DNA of 7,885 nucleotides from assembly GCA_030607635.1 (NCBI GenBank), contig JAUWJP010000069.1, forward strand, positions 1 through 7,885, in the 5' to 3' direction. Shown here one piece after another: positions 1-6,560 of this stretch. Position numbers and translations under genes: made by a program. Position 1 is the first letter of the stretch. Every line of letters begins with the position of its first letter. The notes under the pieces were generated by a model. It ran no database searches, was not told where the DNA came from, and was given only the letters and a program-made list of their open reading frames with translations. Origin of the DNA: Candidatus Aminicenantota bacterium. GTDB lineage: Bacteria > Acidobacteriota > Aminicenantia > Aminicenantales > Aminicenantaceae.

Positions 1-611
1 AAGGTGCTTTTTTTATAAGGATGGTTCCGGAACAGGAGGCGACCGAGCTGTCTTTCGGCCACAAATTCTGGGTTTTTATTTTTCTCTCGCAGGTCGTAGT
101 ACATTATTCTTTTTATATTTTCGATTTCCCGCCTTAAGAATGTGGGTCGAAGCATCATCTTACTCATGAGATCAAGGGCATTATCTAAAAACTCTTCCAA
201 AAAGGTAAAAGAAAACACAGAATAATCAGGATAAGTATAGATGGAGAAATTCCCGCCCACAGATTCTATTATTTCTTCAATTTGTGAAGAAGTGAGATAC
301 GAAACTCCGCGGCTAAGCATGTTAGCCGTAAAAGTAGCCATGCCTGGCAGCTCTCTTAGAGAGGGGCTTTCTCCAGCGAATATTATCACTTTGAGGCTTA
401 TAACCGGAAGATCATCTCGGTGGATTACCGCGACTCCCAGGCCATTATTGAGGAATGAGGGTTTTATTTCAGGAAGCTTAAGTTCTGCAAGAGGTTCAGG
501 ATAAGGAGGTGATTTTCTAAATTTTTCTTGAGAAAGGAGAGGAGCTTCCCAGAGCAGAAGAGCCAAAAGAGAGAGAATGAGAGTGAGCTTTAAGTGGTTT
601 CCTCTACTCAT
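1..611 (-). CDS. M16-family peptidase-like protein, exported, lacking zinc motif (3' end outside window)
   Basis: This is the N-terminal 203 residues of an M16 (insulinase/pitrilysin-like) protein; the rest lies beyond position 1. I translated it from the minus strand. A hydrophobic signal peptide (about residues 7-27, ending near LLSQE) indicates export. An M16 N-terminal domain follows, with LNNGLGVAVIHRDDLPVISL at about 54-73 and LPGMATFTANMLSRGV at about 88-103. Catalytic M16 proteins have HxxEH where this protein reads T93-F-T-A-N97, as in the non-catalytic partner of paired M16 proteins ('GLAxLTAxML' type). Downstream, SSQIEEIIESVGGNF and the FLDNALDLMSKMMLRPTF region match the usual fold. 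The start ATG (609-611) overlaps the TGA stop of the preceding gene as ATGA, so translation is probably coupled. In characterised pairs the partner carries the zinc site; here the neighbour has lost it too. Family assignment is secure, but role and substrate are unknown. Confidence 0.88.
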   Translation of the reverse strand, partial: MSRGNHLKLTLILSLLALLLWEAPLLSQEKFRKSPPYPEPLAELKLPEIKPSFLNNGLGVAVIHRDDLPVISLKVIIFAGESPSLRELPGMATFTANMLSRGVSYLTSSQIEEIIESVGGNFSIYTYPDYSVFSFTFLEEFLDNALDLMSKMMLRPTFLRREIENIKRIMYYDLREKNKNPEFVAERQLGRLLFRNHPYKKST

Positions 612-1948
612 TTTATTTTGATATCAAAGACAATTTCGTTGGTGAAATATCTTCGCATAATCCTGATGAGACTATAATGATCTACCGAAAGATAATTTTC
701 TAGCTCGTCGGGAAGATCATCGAGGCTTTTTTTAGAGAGGAAAGCCTCGGCAAGAAAAACAGCCTTATCTGCTGAAGTTGCGTATTGATTAAGATAGTCC
801 ATCTTAAAAATATTTTTTGCTTTTCTGAGCTCTTTTTCGGACACAAGGCTTGATTTAAGTTTGTTTATTTCCGAGAATATAACTTTTTTGCTTCTCTCCA
901 CCATTATTTCATTGCTGCTCGAGACAAATATTTTAAGGGTGGCTAACTCTTTCCTTTTTTCAATACTTCCGCTTAGAGATCTGGCAATCCGGGTTCTTTT
1001 AATCAATTTTTTGTATAAACGAGATGTTATGCCACGCAAAAGAATATATTCAATAATTTTAAGGGGATAGAAATCCTGTGAATAGGGAGAAGCGATCCTG
1101 TAACCTATATGAAAGCCAGGCAAAGGAACAAGAAATTCTTTTGCGATTATAGTCGCTTTTTTATATGAAGGTTTTGAAGAGGGTGGAAGAGGGATTTCTT
1201 TTCCCTTTTGAATAGTATAAAAGTACTTTCGGATATCCTCCTCTGTTTTCCCTTTATCAATATCTCCGGCAATAGAGAGCACAGCATTGTTGGGTGTATA
1301 AAATGTGGAGTAGAAGTCCTTAACGTCTTCTACTGTAAGATCCCTCACGTCAGCTTCGTTCCCGATAACAGGATGACTGTAGGCAAGATTGGGGTAGAGT
1401 AACCTGTCAAAAGTCAAGAAGCTTTCAAGATAAGGCTCGGTTGTTTTCCTTTGATGAATCTGTTCAATAAGTGCCTCCTTAGCTTGCTCTACGTTTGCTG
1501 CAGTAATCTCAAGAGATTTCATCCTGTCAGATTCAAGCCAGAGTACCAGGGCAAGCTGGTGGGAAGGCACTGTTTGCTGGAAAATGGTTTTGTCTTCTGT
1601 TGTTGTGGCGTTCAGGTCTCCTCCGGTCCTGCGGATGAAACTGATGTGCTGCATCCGTCCTACATTTTGTGAACCCTGGAACATCAGGTTCTCTAACAAA
1701 TAGGCTAAACCTGTCTTTCCTGGCGGTTCATTAATGGAACCCACATTGTAGGCAACTGCGACCGAGACAACAGGCAAAGAATAGTCTTCAGAGAGAATAA
1801 CCTGCAGCCCGTTTTCTAATTTATATTGCTTGATAGGGAGAGAAAGACGTTGTCTATCTTGACCGTGAGCAGGAAAATTCCCCAGAAGGAGAAACAGATA
1901 TAAACCGAGTACCAGTAATTTGTTTTTGAATCTCAGGGCTTCATCCAT
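608..1948 (-). CDS. M16-family (insulinase-like) protein with degenerate zinc site, exported
   Basis: This 446-residue protein has the usual length of a bacterial two-domain M16B protein. A signal peptide (hydrophobic residues 11-23, likely cleavage near AHG-QD at 29/30) sends it to the periplasm or cell surface. Family marks are YKLENGLQVIL at 42-52, PPGKTGLAYLLENLMFQGS at 75-93, the GGDLNATTTEDKT segment at 108-120, FYSTFYTPNNAVLSIAGD in the middle, and SRLYKKLIKRT in the C-terminal domain. The zinc motif HxxEH is replaced by Y83-L-L-E86-N87: the glutamate stays, but both histidines are lost. A glutamate (E161, in EALIEQI) still sits where the third ligand is expected. The protein is therefore probably not a zinc peptidase, unless it binds metal in another way. 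No clear Shine-Dalgarno precedes the ATG at 1946-1948; I kept this start because it gives a complete signal peptide. It is first in a two-gene unit with the M16 gene downstream. Confidence 0.93.
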   Translation of the reverse strand: MDEALRFKNKLLVLGLYLFLLLGNFPAHGQDRQRLSLPIKQYKLENGLQVILSEDYSLPVVSVAVAYNVGSINEPPGKTGLAYLLENLMFQGSQNVGRMQHISFIRRTGGDLNATTTEDKTIFQQTVPSHQLALVLWLESDRMKSLEITAANVEQAKEALIEQIHQRKTTEPYLESFLTFDRLLYPNLAYSHPVIGNEADVRDLTVEDVKDFYSTFYTPNNAVLSIAGDIDKGKTEEDIRKYFYTIQKGKEIPLPPSSKPSYKKATIIAKEFLVPLPGFHIGYRIASPYSQDFYPLKIIEYILLRGITSRLYKKLIKRTRIARSLSGSIEKRKELATLKIFVSSSNEIMVERSKKVIFSEINKLKSSLVSEKELRKAKNIFKMDYLNQYATSADKAVFLAEAFLSKKSLDDLPDELENYLSVDHYSLIRIMRRYFTNEIVFDIKIK

Positions 1949-2007
1949 TGCTCGAATTAAGAGGCTTTAAAAATAACACAAATATCAACTTAAATTCAAA
2001 TATACTT

Positions 2008-2159
2008 AAAAAGGGGACAGGCTACTTTTTCTGCAAGACAAGAAGGGATAAGGAGATAGACTGCCTTTTTTCGCGAAAGCTTTTTAGAAAAAAATGAACT
2101 GTTTATCTCTTCCTTGCAAAAGGAACGGTTCCCCAAAAAAAGTAGCCTGTCCCCTTTTT
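2008..2159. mobile_element. MITE-like element with 23-bp perfect terminal inverted repeats
   Basis: Positions 2008-2030 and 2137-2159 are perfect 23-bp inverted copies of each other, each built on a ggggacaggctact core flanked by A and T runs. The roughly 106 bp between them has no reading frame. Weaker inner symmetry (AAGGAGATA near 2050 against TATCTCTTCC near 2104-2113) and a small TTTCGCGAAA palindrome at 2069-2078 suggest that the whole element can fold back on itself. I see no clear target-site duplication. Repeats with a ggggacag core are, as I recall, scattered in many bacterial genomes and are sometimes linked to IS200/REP-type tyrosine transposases; that link is not shown here. It lies between two divergent genes, so it is unlikely to be a plain terminator for either. 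Confidence 0.7.
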
Positions 2160-2162
2160 TGA

Positions 2163-2191
2163 TTGAAAATAAAGGCCTTTTGTGTTAATTT
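2163..2191 (+). promoter_or_regulatory. possible sigma-70-type promoter for metK-ahcY
   Basis: TTGAAA at 2163-2168 is followed by a 17-nt spacer and TAATTT at 2186-2191, with a TG one base upstream of the -10-like box. It lies directly after the inverted-repeat element and about 50 nt before the metK start. The match is modest in an AT-rich stretch, so this is only a candidate. No SAM-binding riboswitch fits in the remaining leader. Confidence 0.25.
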
Positions 2192-2228
2192 TCTTTGCTA
2201 CGCAACTCGATTATTCTATCAGCCAAAT

Positions 2229-2236
2229 GAGGTGAT
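2229..2236 (+). promoter_or_regulatory. strong ribosome binding site of metK
   Basis: GAGGTGAT matches eight consecutive bases of the anti-Shine-Dalgarno complement (GGAGGTGATC). It ends only 2 nt before the metK ATG. It is the longest such match of any gene in the window and suggests high expression. Confidence 0.75.
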
Positions 2237-2238
2237 AT

Positions 2239-3405
2239 ATGAGTAAAGAAGGAAAACATTTATTCTCATCTGAATCTGTGACAGAAGGTCATCCGGATAA
2301 GGTTTGCGATCAGATTTCTGATGCCATACTCGACAATCTTATAGGTCAGGACCCCAAAAGCCGTGTGGCCTGCGAAACGTTAGTAACAAATGGCCTTGTT
2401 CTAATCGCAGGTGAAATAACAAGCGGAGGCTATTGCGAGTTCCAAAAGGTCGTCAGAAATACTGTCAAAGAAATAGGATATACAAGGGCAAAATACGGTT
2501 TTGATTACCAGACATGCTCCGTCATCTCTACAATCCATGAACAATCTTCTGACATAGCCAGAGGAGTCGATGAGAGAGAGGACCATGAACAAGGAGCTGG
2601 GGATCAAGGCCTGATGTTCGGATATGCATGCAGTGAGACAGAAGAACTCATGCCCATGCCTATTATGCTGGCTCATAAACTCGTAAGGAGGCTGAGCCAG
2701 GTGCGAAAAGAAAAGATATTGGATTATCTCAGGCCTGATGGAAAATCTCAGGTCACTGTCGAATACGAAGGCGGCACTCCCAAAAGAGTGGAAGCAGTTG
2801 TGATCGCTGCCCAGCACAATCCAGAAGTCACAATGAGTGATTTGAGGGAAGATATCAAGCGTGTTGTTATAAAGGAGATCATTCCGGTCGAGATGTTTGA
2901 TAAGAACACAAAGGTTTTTATTAATGAAACAGGCCGTTTTGAACAGGGAGGCCCTTTTGCGGATTCAGGAGTTACAGGACGTAAAATTATTGTGGATACC
3001 TATGGTGGAGTCGGAAGCCACGGAGGAGGATGCTTTTCTGGAAAAGATCCGACAAAAGTGGATCGCTCTGGTTCCTATATGGCGAGATACGTAGCTAAAA
3101 ATTTAGTCTCTGCCGGGATTGCCGATAAGATAGAAGTGCAGATGGCTTATGCCATCGGTGTGGCTCAACCAGTCTCGTTAATGGTGGACTCTTTTGGCAC
3201 AGCAAAAATCTCAGAGGATAAGATAAAAGGATTAATTCGAGCGCATTTCGATCTTGCTCCAAGGGGGATGATCAAAGCCTTGGATTTGCTCCGGCCTATC
3301 TACAAAAAGACAGCGTGCTACGGGCACTTTGGTCGCACAGAGAAAGAAATCACCTGGGAAAGACTTGATAAAGTCAAATTTTTAAAGAGAGATGCGGGGC
3401 TATAA
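2239..3405 (+). CDS. metK: S-adenosylmethionine synthetase (methionine adenosyltransferase)
   Basis: The enzyme makes S-adenosylmethionine from methionine and ATP, releasing phosphate and pyrophosphate, in the cytosol. The 388 residues match the family's full length, and all three family domains are present. Signature residues visible are TEGHPDK with H18, D20 and K21 near the N-terminus, the ATP-binding GAGDQG at 119-124, LRPDGKSQVTV with D167 and K169, GRK at 247-249 after D242, and HGGGCFSGKDPTKVDRS at 261-277. The HGGG loop carries Cys265 where most family members have Ala, and GPFADSGVTGRK replaces the common GDxGLTGRK. Both are mild changes that leave the catalytic residues intact. The start is set by a strong ribosome binding site. 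It is followed closely by ahcY, and together they form a methyl-cycle operon. Confidence 0.98.
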   Translation: MSKEGKHLFSSESVTEGHPDKVCDQISDAILDNLIGQDPKSRVACETLVTNGLVLIAGEITSGGYCEFQKVVRNTVKEIGYTRAKYGFDYQTCSVISTIHEQSSDIARGVDEREDHEQGAGDQGLMFGYACSETEELMPMPIMLAHKLVRRLSQVRKEKILDYLRPDGKSQVTVEYEGGTPKRVEAVVIAAQHNPEVTMSDLREDIKRVVIKEIIPVEMFDKNTKVFINETGRFEQGGPFADSGVTGRKIIVDTYGGVGSHGGGCFSGKDPTKVDRSGSYMARYVAKNLVSAGIADKIEVQMAYAIGVAQPVSLMVDSFGTAKISEDKIKGLIRAHFDLAPRGMIKALDLLRPIYKKTACYGHFGRTEKEITWERLDKVKFLKRDAGL

Positions 3406-3437
3406 GATAAAAGAAAAGAATGACGAAAGATAAAAAT

Positions 3438-3441
3438 GGAG
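3438..3441 (+). promoter_or_regulatory. ribosome binding site that decides the ahcY start
   Basis: GGAG sits 6 nt before the ATG at 3448. The ATG at 3436 overlaps this site and has only a weak purine stretch of its own (GACGAAAGATAAAA). Family proteins commonly begin with a sequence like (M)xYDVKDLxLA, which also favours 3448. Confidence 0.6.
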
Positions 3442-3447
3442 AAGATA

Positions 3448-4704
3448 ATGGATTATGATGTAAAAGATTTGAAGCTTGCAGAAAAGGGGAAGCTTAAGAT
3501 GGAATGGGCAGCAAGATTCATGCCTGTTCTTAGATTAATAGAGGAGAAGTTTTCCAAAGAAAAACCTTTCAAGGGAGTCAGGATTTCAGCCTGTTTGCAC
3601 GTGACCAGTGAAACCGGCAACCTGATGAAAGCTTTAAAAAGGGGAGGAGCGGAAATAGCCCTTACCGCATCAAATCCCCTCAGCACCCAGGATGAGGTTG
3701 CTGCAGCACTGGTGAAGCACGATAATGTTCCTGTTTTTGCCATAAAGGGAGAGGATAATAAGAGCTACTACAAGCATATCAATCAGGCTCTCGATCAAGA
3801 GCCTCAGATAACTATGGATGATGGGGCCGACCTGGTGTCCACTTTGCATTCTCAAAGAAAAAACCTCCTTGAATATGTCATCGGAGGAACAGAGGAAACA
3901 ACTACAGGCGTGATTCGCCTTAAAAGCATGGCCAGAAATAAAGTCCTTCGTTGTCCTATAATCGCGGTCAACGATGCCAATACAAAACATCTCTTTGATA
4001 ACCGTTATGGAACAGGACAAAGTACAATAGACGGAATTCTCCGGGCGACAAATATTCTCTTAGCAGGAATTAATTTTGTAATCGCGGGTTACGGATGGTG
4101 CGGCCGCGGAATAGCTATGAGAGCAGAAGGAGAAGGAGCAAAGGTTATTATCTGCGAAGTGGATCCTCTTAGAGCCTTAGAAGCTGTCATGGATGGTTTT
4201 CAAATCATGCCTCTAACAGAGGCAGCTAAGATCGGCGATGTATTTGTCACAGCCACAGGAGACAGGGATGTCATAAACAGAGATCATTTCTCGAGGATGA
4301 AAGATGGAGCTGTTGTTGCCAATTCTGGGCATTTTAATGTCGAGATCGACATCCCAACCTTGGCGAAGATGTCGCAAAAAAAGAGAAAAATAAGAGATTT
4401 TGTCGAAGAGTACAGCTTGAAGAATGGAAGAAAAATTTATCTCTTGGCTGAAGGACGATTGATCAACTTGGCTGCGGCAGAGGGGCATCCGGCCACGGTC
4501 ATGGATATGAGTTTTGCCAACCAGGCGCTCAGTGTTTTATACCTGAATAAAAAAGGGAAAAGCTTACAGAACGAGGTTTATGGGGTCCCGGAAAAAATCG
4601 ATAATGAGATTGCCCGCTTGAAGCTTAAAGCTCTTGGAATAAAAATTGATAGACTCACTCCTGAACAGAAGAAATATCTTGCTGGCTGGCAGGAAGGAAC
4701 CTAG
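3448..4704 (+). CDS. ahcY: S-adenosyl-L-homocysteine hydrolase (adenosylhomocysteinase), short form
   Basis: The enzyme reversibly splits S-adenosylhomocysteine into adenosine and homocysteine using tightly bound NAD, and so relieves product inhibition of methyltransferases. With the Met at 3448 it has 418 residues; the ATG at 3436 would add four. Visible motifs are SNPLSTQDEVAAAL, DDGAD (D124/D125), EETTTG (E149/E150), the K180-xxx-D184-N185 substrate segment, the Rossmann GYGWCG at 214-219, GHFNVEID (H295) and the AEGHP loop (H347). The protein ends in QKKYLAGWQEGT. It lacks the longer C-terminal tail with the KPxxYRY ending of eukaryotic and many bacterial enzymes, and it lacks the roughly 40-residue insertion of the longer bacterial class. 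That places it with the short Thermotoga/archaeal-like enzymes. It follows metK by about 40 nt and probably shares its transcript. Confidence 0.96.
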   Translation: MDYDVKDLKLAEKGKLKMEWAARFMPVLRLIEEKFSKEKPFKGVRISACLHVTSETGNLMKALKRGGAEIALTASNPLSTQDEVAAALVKHDNVPVFAIKGEDNKSYYKHINQALDQEPQITMDDGADLVSTLHSQRKNLLEYVIGGTEETTTGVIRLKSMARNKVLRCPIIAVNDANTKHLFDNRYGTGQSTIDGILRATNILLAGINFVIAGYGWCGRGIAMRAEGEGAKVIICEVDPLRALEAVMDGFQIMPLTEAAKIGDVFVTATGDRDVINRDHFSRMKDGAVVANSGHFNVEIDIPTLAKMSQKKRKIRDFVEEYSLKNGRKIYLLAEGRLINLAAAEGHPATVMDMSFANQALSVLYLNKKGKSLQNEVYGVPEKIDNEIARLKLKALGIKIDRLTPEQKKYLAGWQEGT

Positions 4705-4710
4705 AGTTGT

Positions 4711-4734
4711 TTGTAGGGGCTTTTGTAGGGGCTT
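4711..4734. repeat. perfect 12-bp tandem duplication
   Basis: TTGTAGGGGCTT occurs twice head to tail (4711-4722 and 4723-4734) just after the ahcY stop. The second copy forms the left arm of the adjoining hairpin, so the repeat looks like a duplicated hairpin arm. Confidence 0.8.
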
Positions 4735-4757
4735 GATTTATCAATCCCACCTTACAA
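4723..4757. terminator. imperfect hairpin between convergent genes, possible bidirectional terminator or REP-like repeat
   Basis: TTGTA (4723-4727) pairs with TACAA (4753-4757), GGG (4729-4731) with CCC (4746-4748), and TTGAT (4733-4737) with ATCAA (4740-4744). One internal mismatch and a small bulge interrupt the stem. It lies in the 64-nt gap between the converging ends of ahcY and the TPR gene and is the only stem-loop seen there. No T-run follows on either strand, so it may be a dispersed palindromic repeat instead of a classical intrinsic terminator. Confidence 0.45.
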
Positions 4758-4768
4758 CGTGACTAGAT

Positions 4769-5542
4769 TTATTTAATCAGTTTTAGGTATTGATCGATTT
4801 CCGCTCTCCTTGCAGGATCGATGAATCTGGTTGATATCTTTTCGAATATTTCCTTTGCCTTGTTGAATTCATTGTTTTTGAAATAAGTAACTGCAAGATT
4901 GAAGTTGATATCTACATCCTTTTCTCTTGCGTCCTCACTAAGTGTATCCAGGGCTATCCTGTAGCTATCAATCGCCTTTTCAAAATCGTTTAAGCCTTCA
5001 TATATAATACCCTTAAGGTTGTGAGCCATGACCATAGTTCTGTTTATTCCAAGAGCCCATTCAACATGATTCAAGGCCTCTTTAAGGTTGCCCTTAGCCA
5101 TGTATATTCTTGCCAGGTTATAATAGGAGTTATCCTTGGATTTATAGTTTTCATCTGATATAGCAATCCTGAACTCCTTTTCAGCTTGATCGAGGAGGCC
5201 CATCTCCTGGTAAATCGCTCCGAGGGCGTTGCGGGCATCGGTTAAAGTGGGATTAATCTTAAGACAATTTTGGAGATGTTTTACAGATTCCTCGAAGTTT
5301 CCGTTCATTGAGTGTGATAAGCCGAGAGCATATAAGGCGAGATCATAGCGGGGATTGAGCTCGAGGGTCCTGTTAAGAAATTTAATAGCTTCATCAACAA
5401 TACCCTGGTTTAGGTAGAAGAGGCCCATATTATACTGGTATTGAAGATCATTATTTCTTGCATCTTCAATTTTTTTCTGAGCCGAAGCACAAATAATAAA
5501 ATTCAGACAGATAAAAATGATAAATATTAATTTGTATCTCAT
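4769..5542 (-). CDS. exported tetratricopeptide-repeat (TPR) protein of unknown role
   Basis: The protein has 257 residues from the Met at 5542. It opens with a signal peptide (K4, hydrophobic 5-18, likely signal peptidase I cleavage after ASA at 19-21). Six TPR units follow at about 32-65, 66-99, 100-133, 134-169, 170-203 and 204-240. They carry the usual small/large residue pattern and proline-ended helices (LELNPR, LKINPT). TPR arrays form a superhelix that binds partner proteins, so a periplasmic scaffold is likely; a PilF-like role is possible but has no direct support. An upstream in-frame ATG at 5570-5572 would add ten charged residues before the signal peptide and overlap gpsA, so I rejected it. 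The chosen start has a good ribosome binding site and begins 4 nt after the gpsA stop. It is the last gene of the operon. Confidence 0.88.
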   Translation of the reverse strand: MRYKLIFIIFICLNFIICASAQKKIEDARNNDLQYQYNMGLFYLNQGIVDEAIKFLNRTLELNPRYDLALYALGLSHSMNGNFEESVKHLQNCLKINPTLTDARNALGAIYQEMGLLDQAEKEFRIAISDENYKSKDNSYYNLARIYMAKGNLKEALNHVEWALGINRTMVMAHNLKGIIYEGLNDFEKAIDSYRIALDTLSEDAREKDVDINFNLAVTYFKNNEFNKAKEIFEKISTRFIDPARRAEIDQYLKLIK

Positions 5543-5546
5543 TTTC

Positions 5547-6560
5547 TTACTCCTTTCGAATCTTGTACTCACTTTTAAGTTTTCTCATCATCAGGTCCTG
5601 AAGAGCAGCTCTGGGATCTTTTTTCTTGTATAACACTTGATAAACCTGCTCACAGATTGGCACTTCCACTTTTTCCCTTTTTGCCAGTTGGTGAACACAA
5701 AGAGTTGTACTGATCCCTTCAGCCACCATTTTCATGCTGGAGACTATCTCTGGGAGAGATTTGCCCTTCCCCAATTCATAGCCTGTATACCGGTTCCGGC
5801 TCAATTTTCCTGTACAGGTGAGGACGAGATCTCCGATGCCAGCTAATCCTGCGAAAGTCTCCATCCTGGCTCCAATTTTCACACCCAATCTTGTCACTTC
5901 CGCTATCCCTCTTGTTATTAAAGCTGCTATTGAATTACTGCCGAACTGAAGGGCATCTGAGATTCCAGCTGCTATGGCAATAACGTTCTTAATGGCTCCG
6001 GCAAGTTCCACTCCTATTATATCGTCAGACGTATAGGTACGGAAAGTGTGGGATGAGATAAGATGCTGGAGTTTCTTAGCCATTTTCTGGTCTTTTGAAG
6101 ATAAGACTACTGCAGTGGGATGATGTTCGGCAACTTCCTTGGCGAAACTGGGACCAGAAAGGACAGCAATTCTGGGAACAAAGAAAGGAAAAAATACTTC
6201 CTCCATCACCTCGCTCATCCTTTTTAGCGATTTCTCTTCTATCCCTTTTGTAAGGCTGATAATCATATGATTGGAAGAGAGATGCGAAGCGAGCTCTTCA
6301 TAAACTCCCCGGCAGAATTTGGATGGGACGGCGATGAAAACAATGTCTGAAGATGCCACAGCTTCTTTCATGTCATTGAAAAAGGAAACTGAAGGAGGAA
6401 AGACAAATCCGGGCAAAAAAGTTCGGTTTCCTTTACACCGCAGCGCTTCTTCATAAACATCTTTCTCTCTTATCCAGAGCTTGGTTTTGATGTTCAGGCG
6501 GCCAAGATGAAGGGAAAGAGCACTTCCCCAGCTGCCGCCACCAATAACACTTGCTTTCAT
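5547..6560 (-). CDS. gpsA: glycerol-3-phosphate dehydrogenase [NAD(P)+]
   Basis: The enzyme reduces dihydroxyacetone phosphate to sn-glycerol-3-phosphate, the backbone precursor of phospholipids, in the cytosol. The 337 residues match the family's usual length. The N-terminal Rossmann fold has GGGSWGSAL at 7-15, the second strand DIVFIAVPSKF, and then LSGPSFAKEVAEHHPTA. The C-terminal helical domain holds the catalytic lysine K191 in GVELAGAIKNVIAIAAG, then GLAGIGDLVLTCT with D244 and SRNR at 254-257, followed by VAEGISTT. All expected active-site residues are in place. Its ATG overlaps the plsY stop as ATGA (6557-6560), with an AGGAG-like site at 6571-6575 inside plsY. Adjacency to plsY, which uses its product, is functionally coherent. 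Confidence 0.97.
   Translation of the reverse strand: MKASVIGGGSWGSALSLHLGRLNIKTKLWIREKDVYEEALRCKGNRTFLPGFVFPPSVSFFNDMKEAVASSDIVFIAVPSKFCRGVYEELASHLSSNHMIISLTKGIEEKSLKRMSEVMEEVFFPFFVPRIAVLSGPSFAKEVAEHHPTAVVLSSKDQKMAKKLQHLISSHTFRTYTSDDIIGVELAGAIKNVIAIAAGISDALQFGSNSIAALITRGIAEVTRLGVKIGARMETFAGLAGIGDLVLTCTGKLSRNRYTGYELGKGKSLPEIVSSMKMVAEGISTTLCVHQLAKREKVEVPICEQVYQVLYKKKDPRAALQDLMMRKLKSEYKIRKE
5550..5556 (-). promoter_or_regulatory. ribosome binding site that fixes the TPR gene start
   Basis: On the minus strand AAAGGAG ends 7 nt before the ATG at 5540-5542. It lies within the last codons of gpsA. The alternative upstream ATG at 5572 has no comparable site. Confidence 0.75.

Noticed and set aside
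241..504. Plus-strand open frame of 87 codons
   Set aside because: It lies fully opposite the M16 gene, has no family marks, and the minus-strand frame gives a clear M16 N-terminus.
2008..2159. Element as a plain rho-independent terminator
   Set aside because: Both flanking genes are transcribed away from it, so no gene in the window ends there.
2160..2238. Possible SAM riboswitch in front of metK
   Set aside because: Only about 79 nt separate the inverted-repeat element from the ATG, and I see none of the paired helices or conserved motifs of known SAM riboswitches.
2401..2817. Minus-strand open frame of 138 codons inside metK
   Set aside because: It is a shadow of the conserved metK frame with no recognisable domain.
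4711..4734. Start of a CRISPR array
   Set aside because: There are only two adjacent 12-bp copies with no spacers between them.
5487..5500. Lipoprotein signal in the TPR protein (FIIC around residue 18)
   Set aside because: The residues before Cys are F-I-I, which do not fit a lipobox, and ASA just after it is a better signal peptidase I site.
5543..5572. Longer TPR protein starting at 5572
   Set aside because: It would put ten charged residues before the signal peptide and overlap gpsA by 26 nt, while the ATG at 5542 has a well-placed AAAGGAG.
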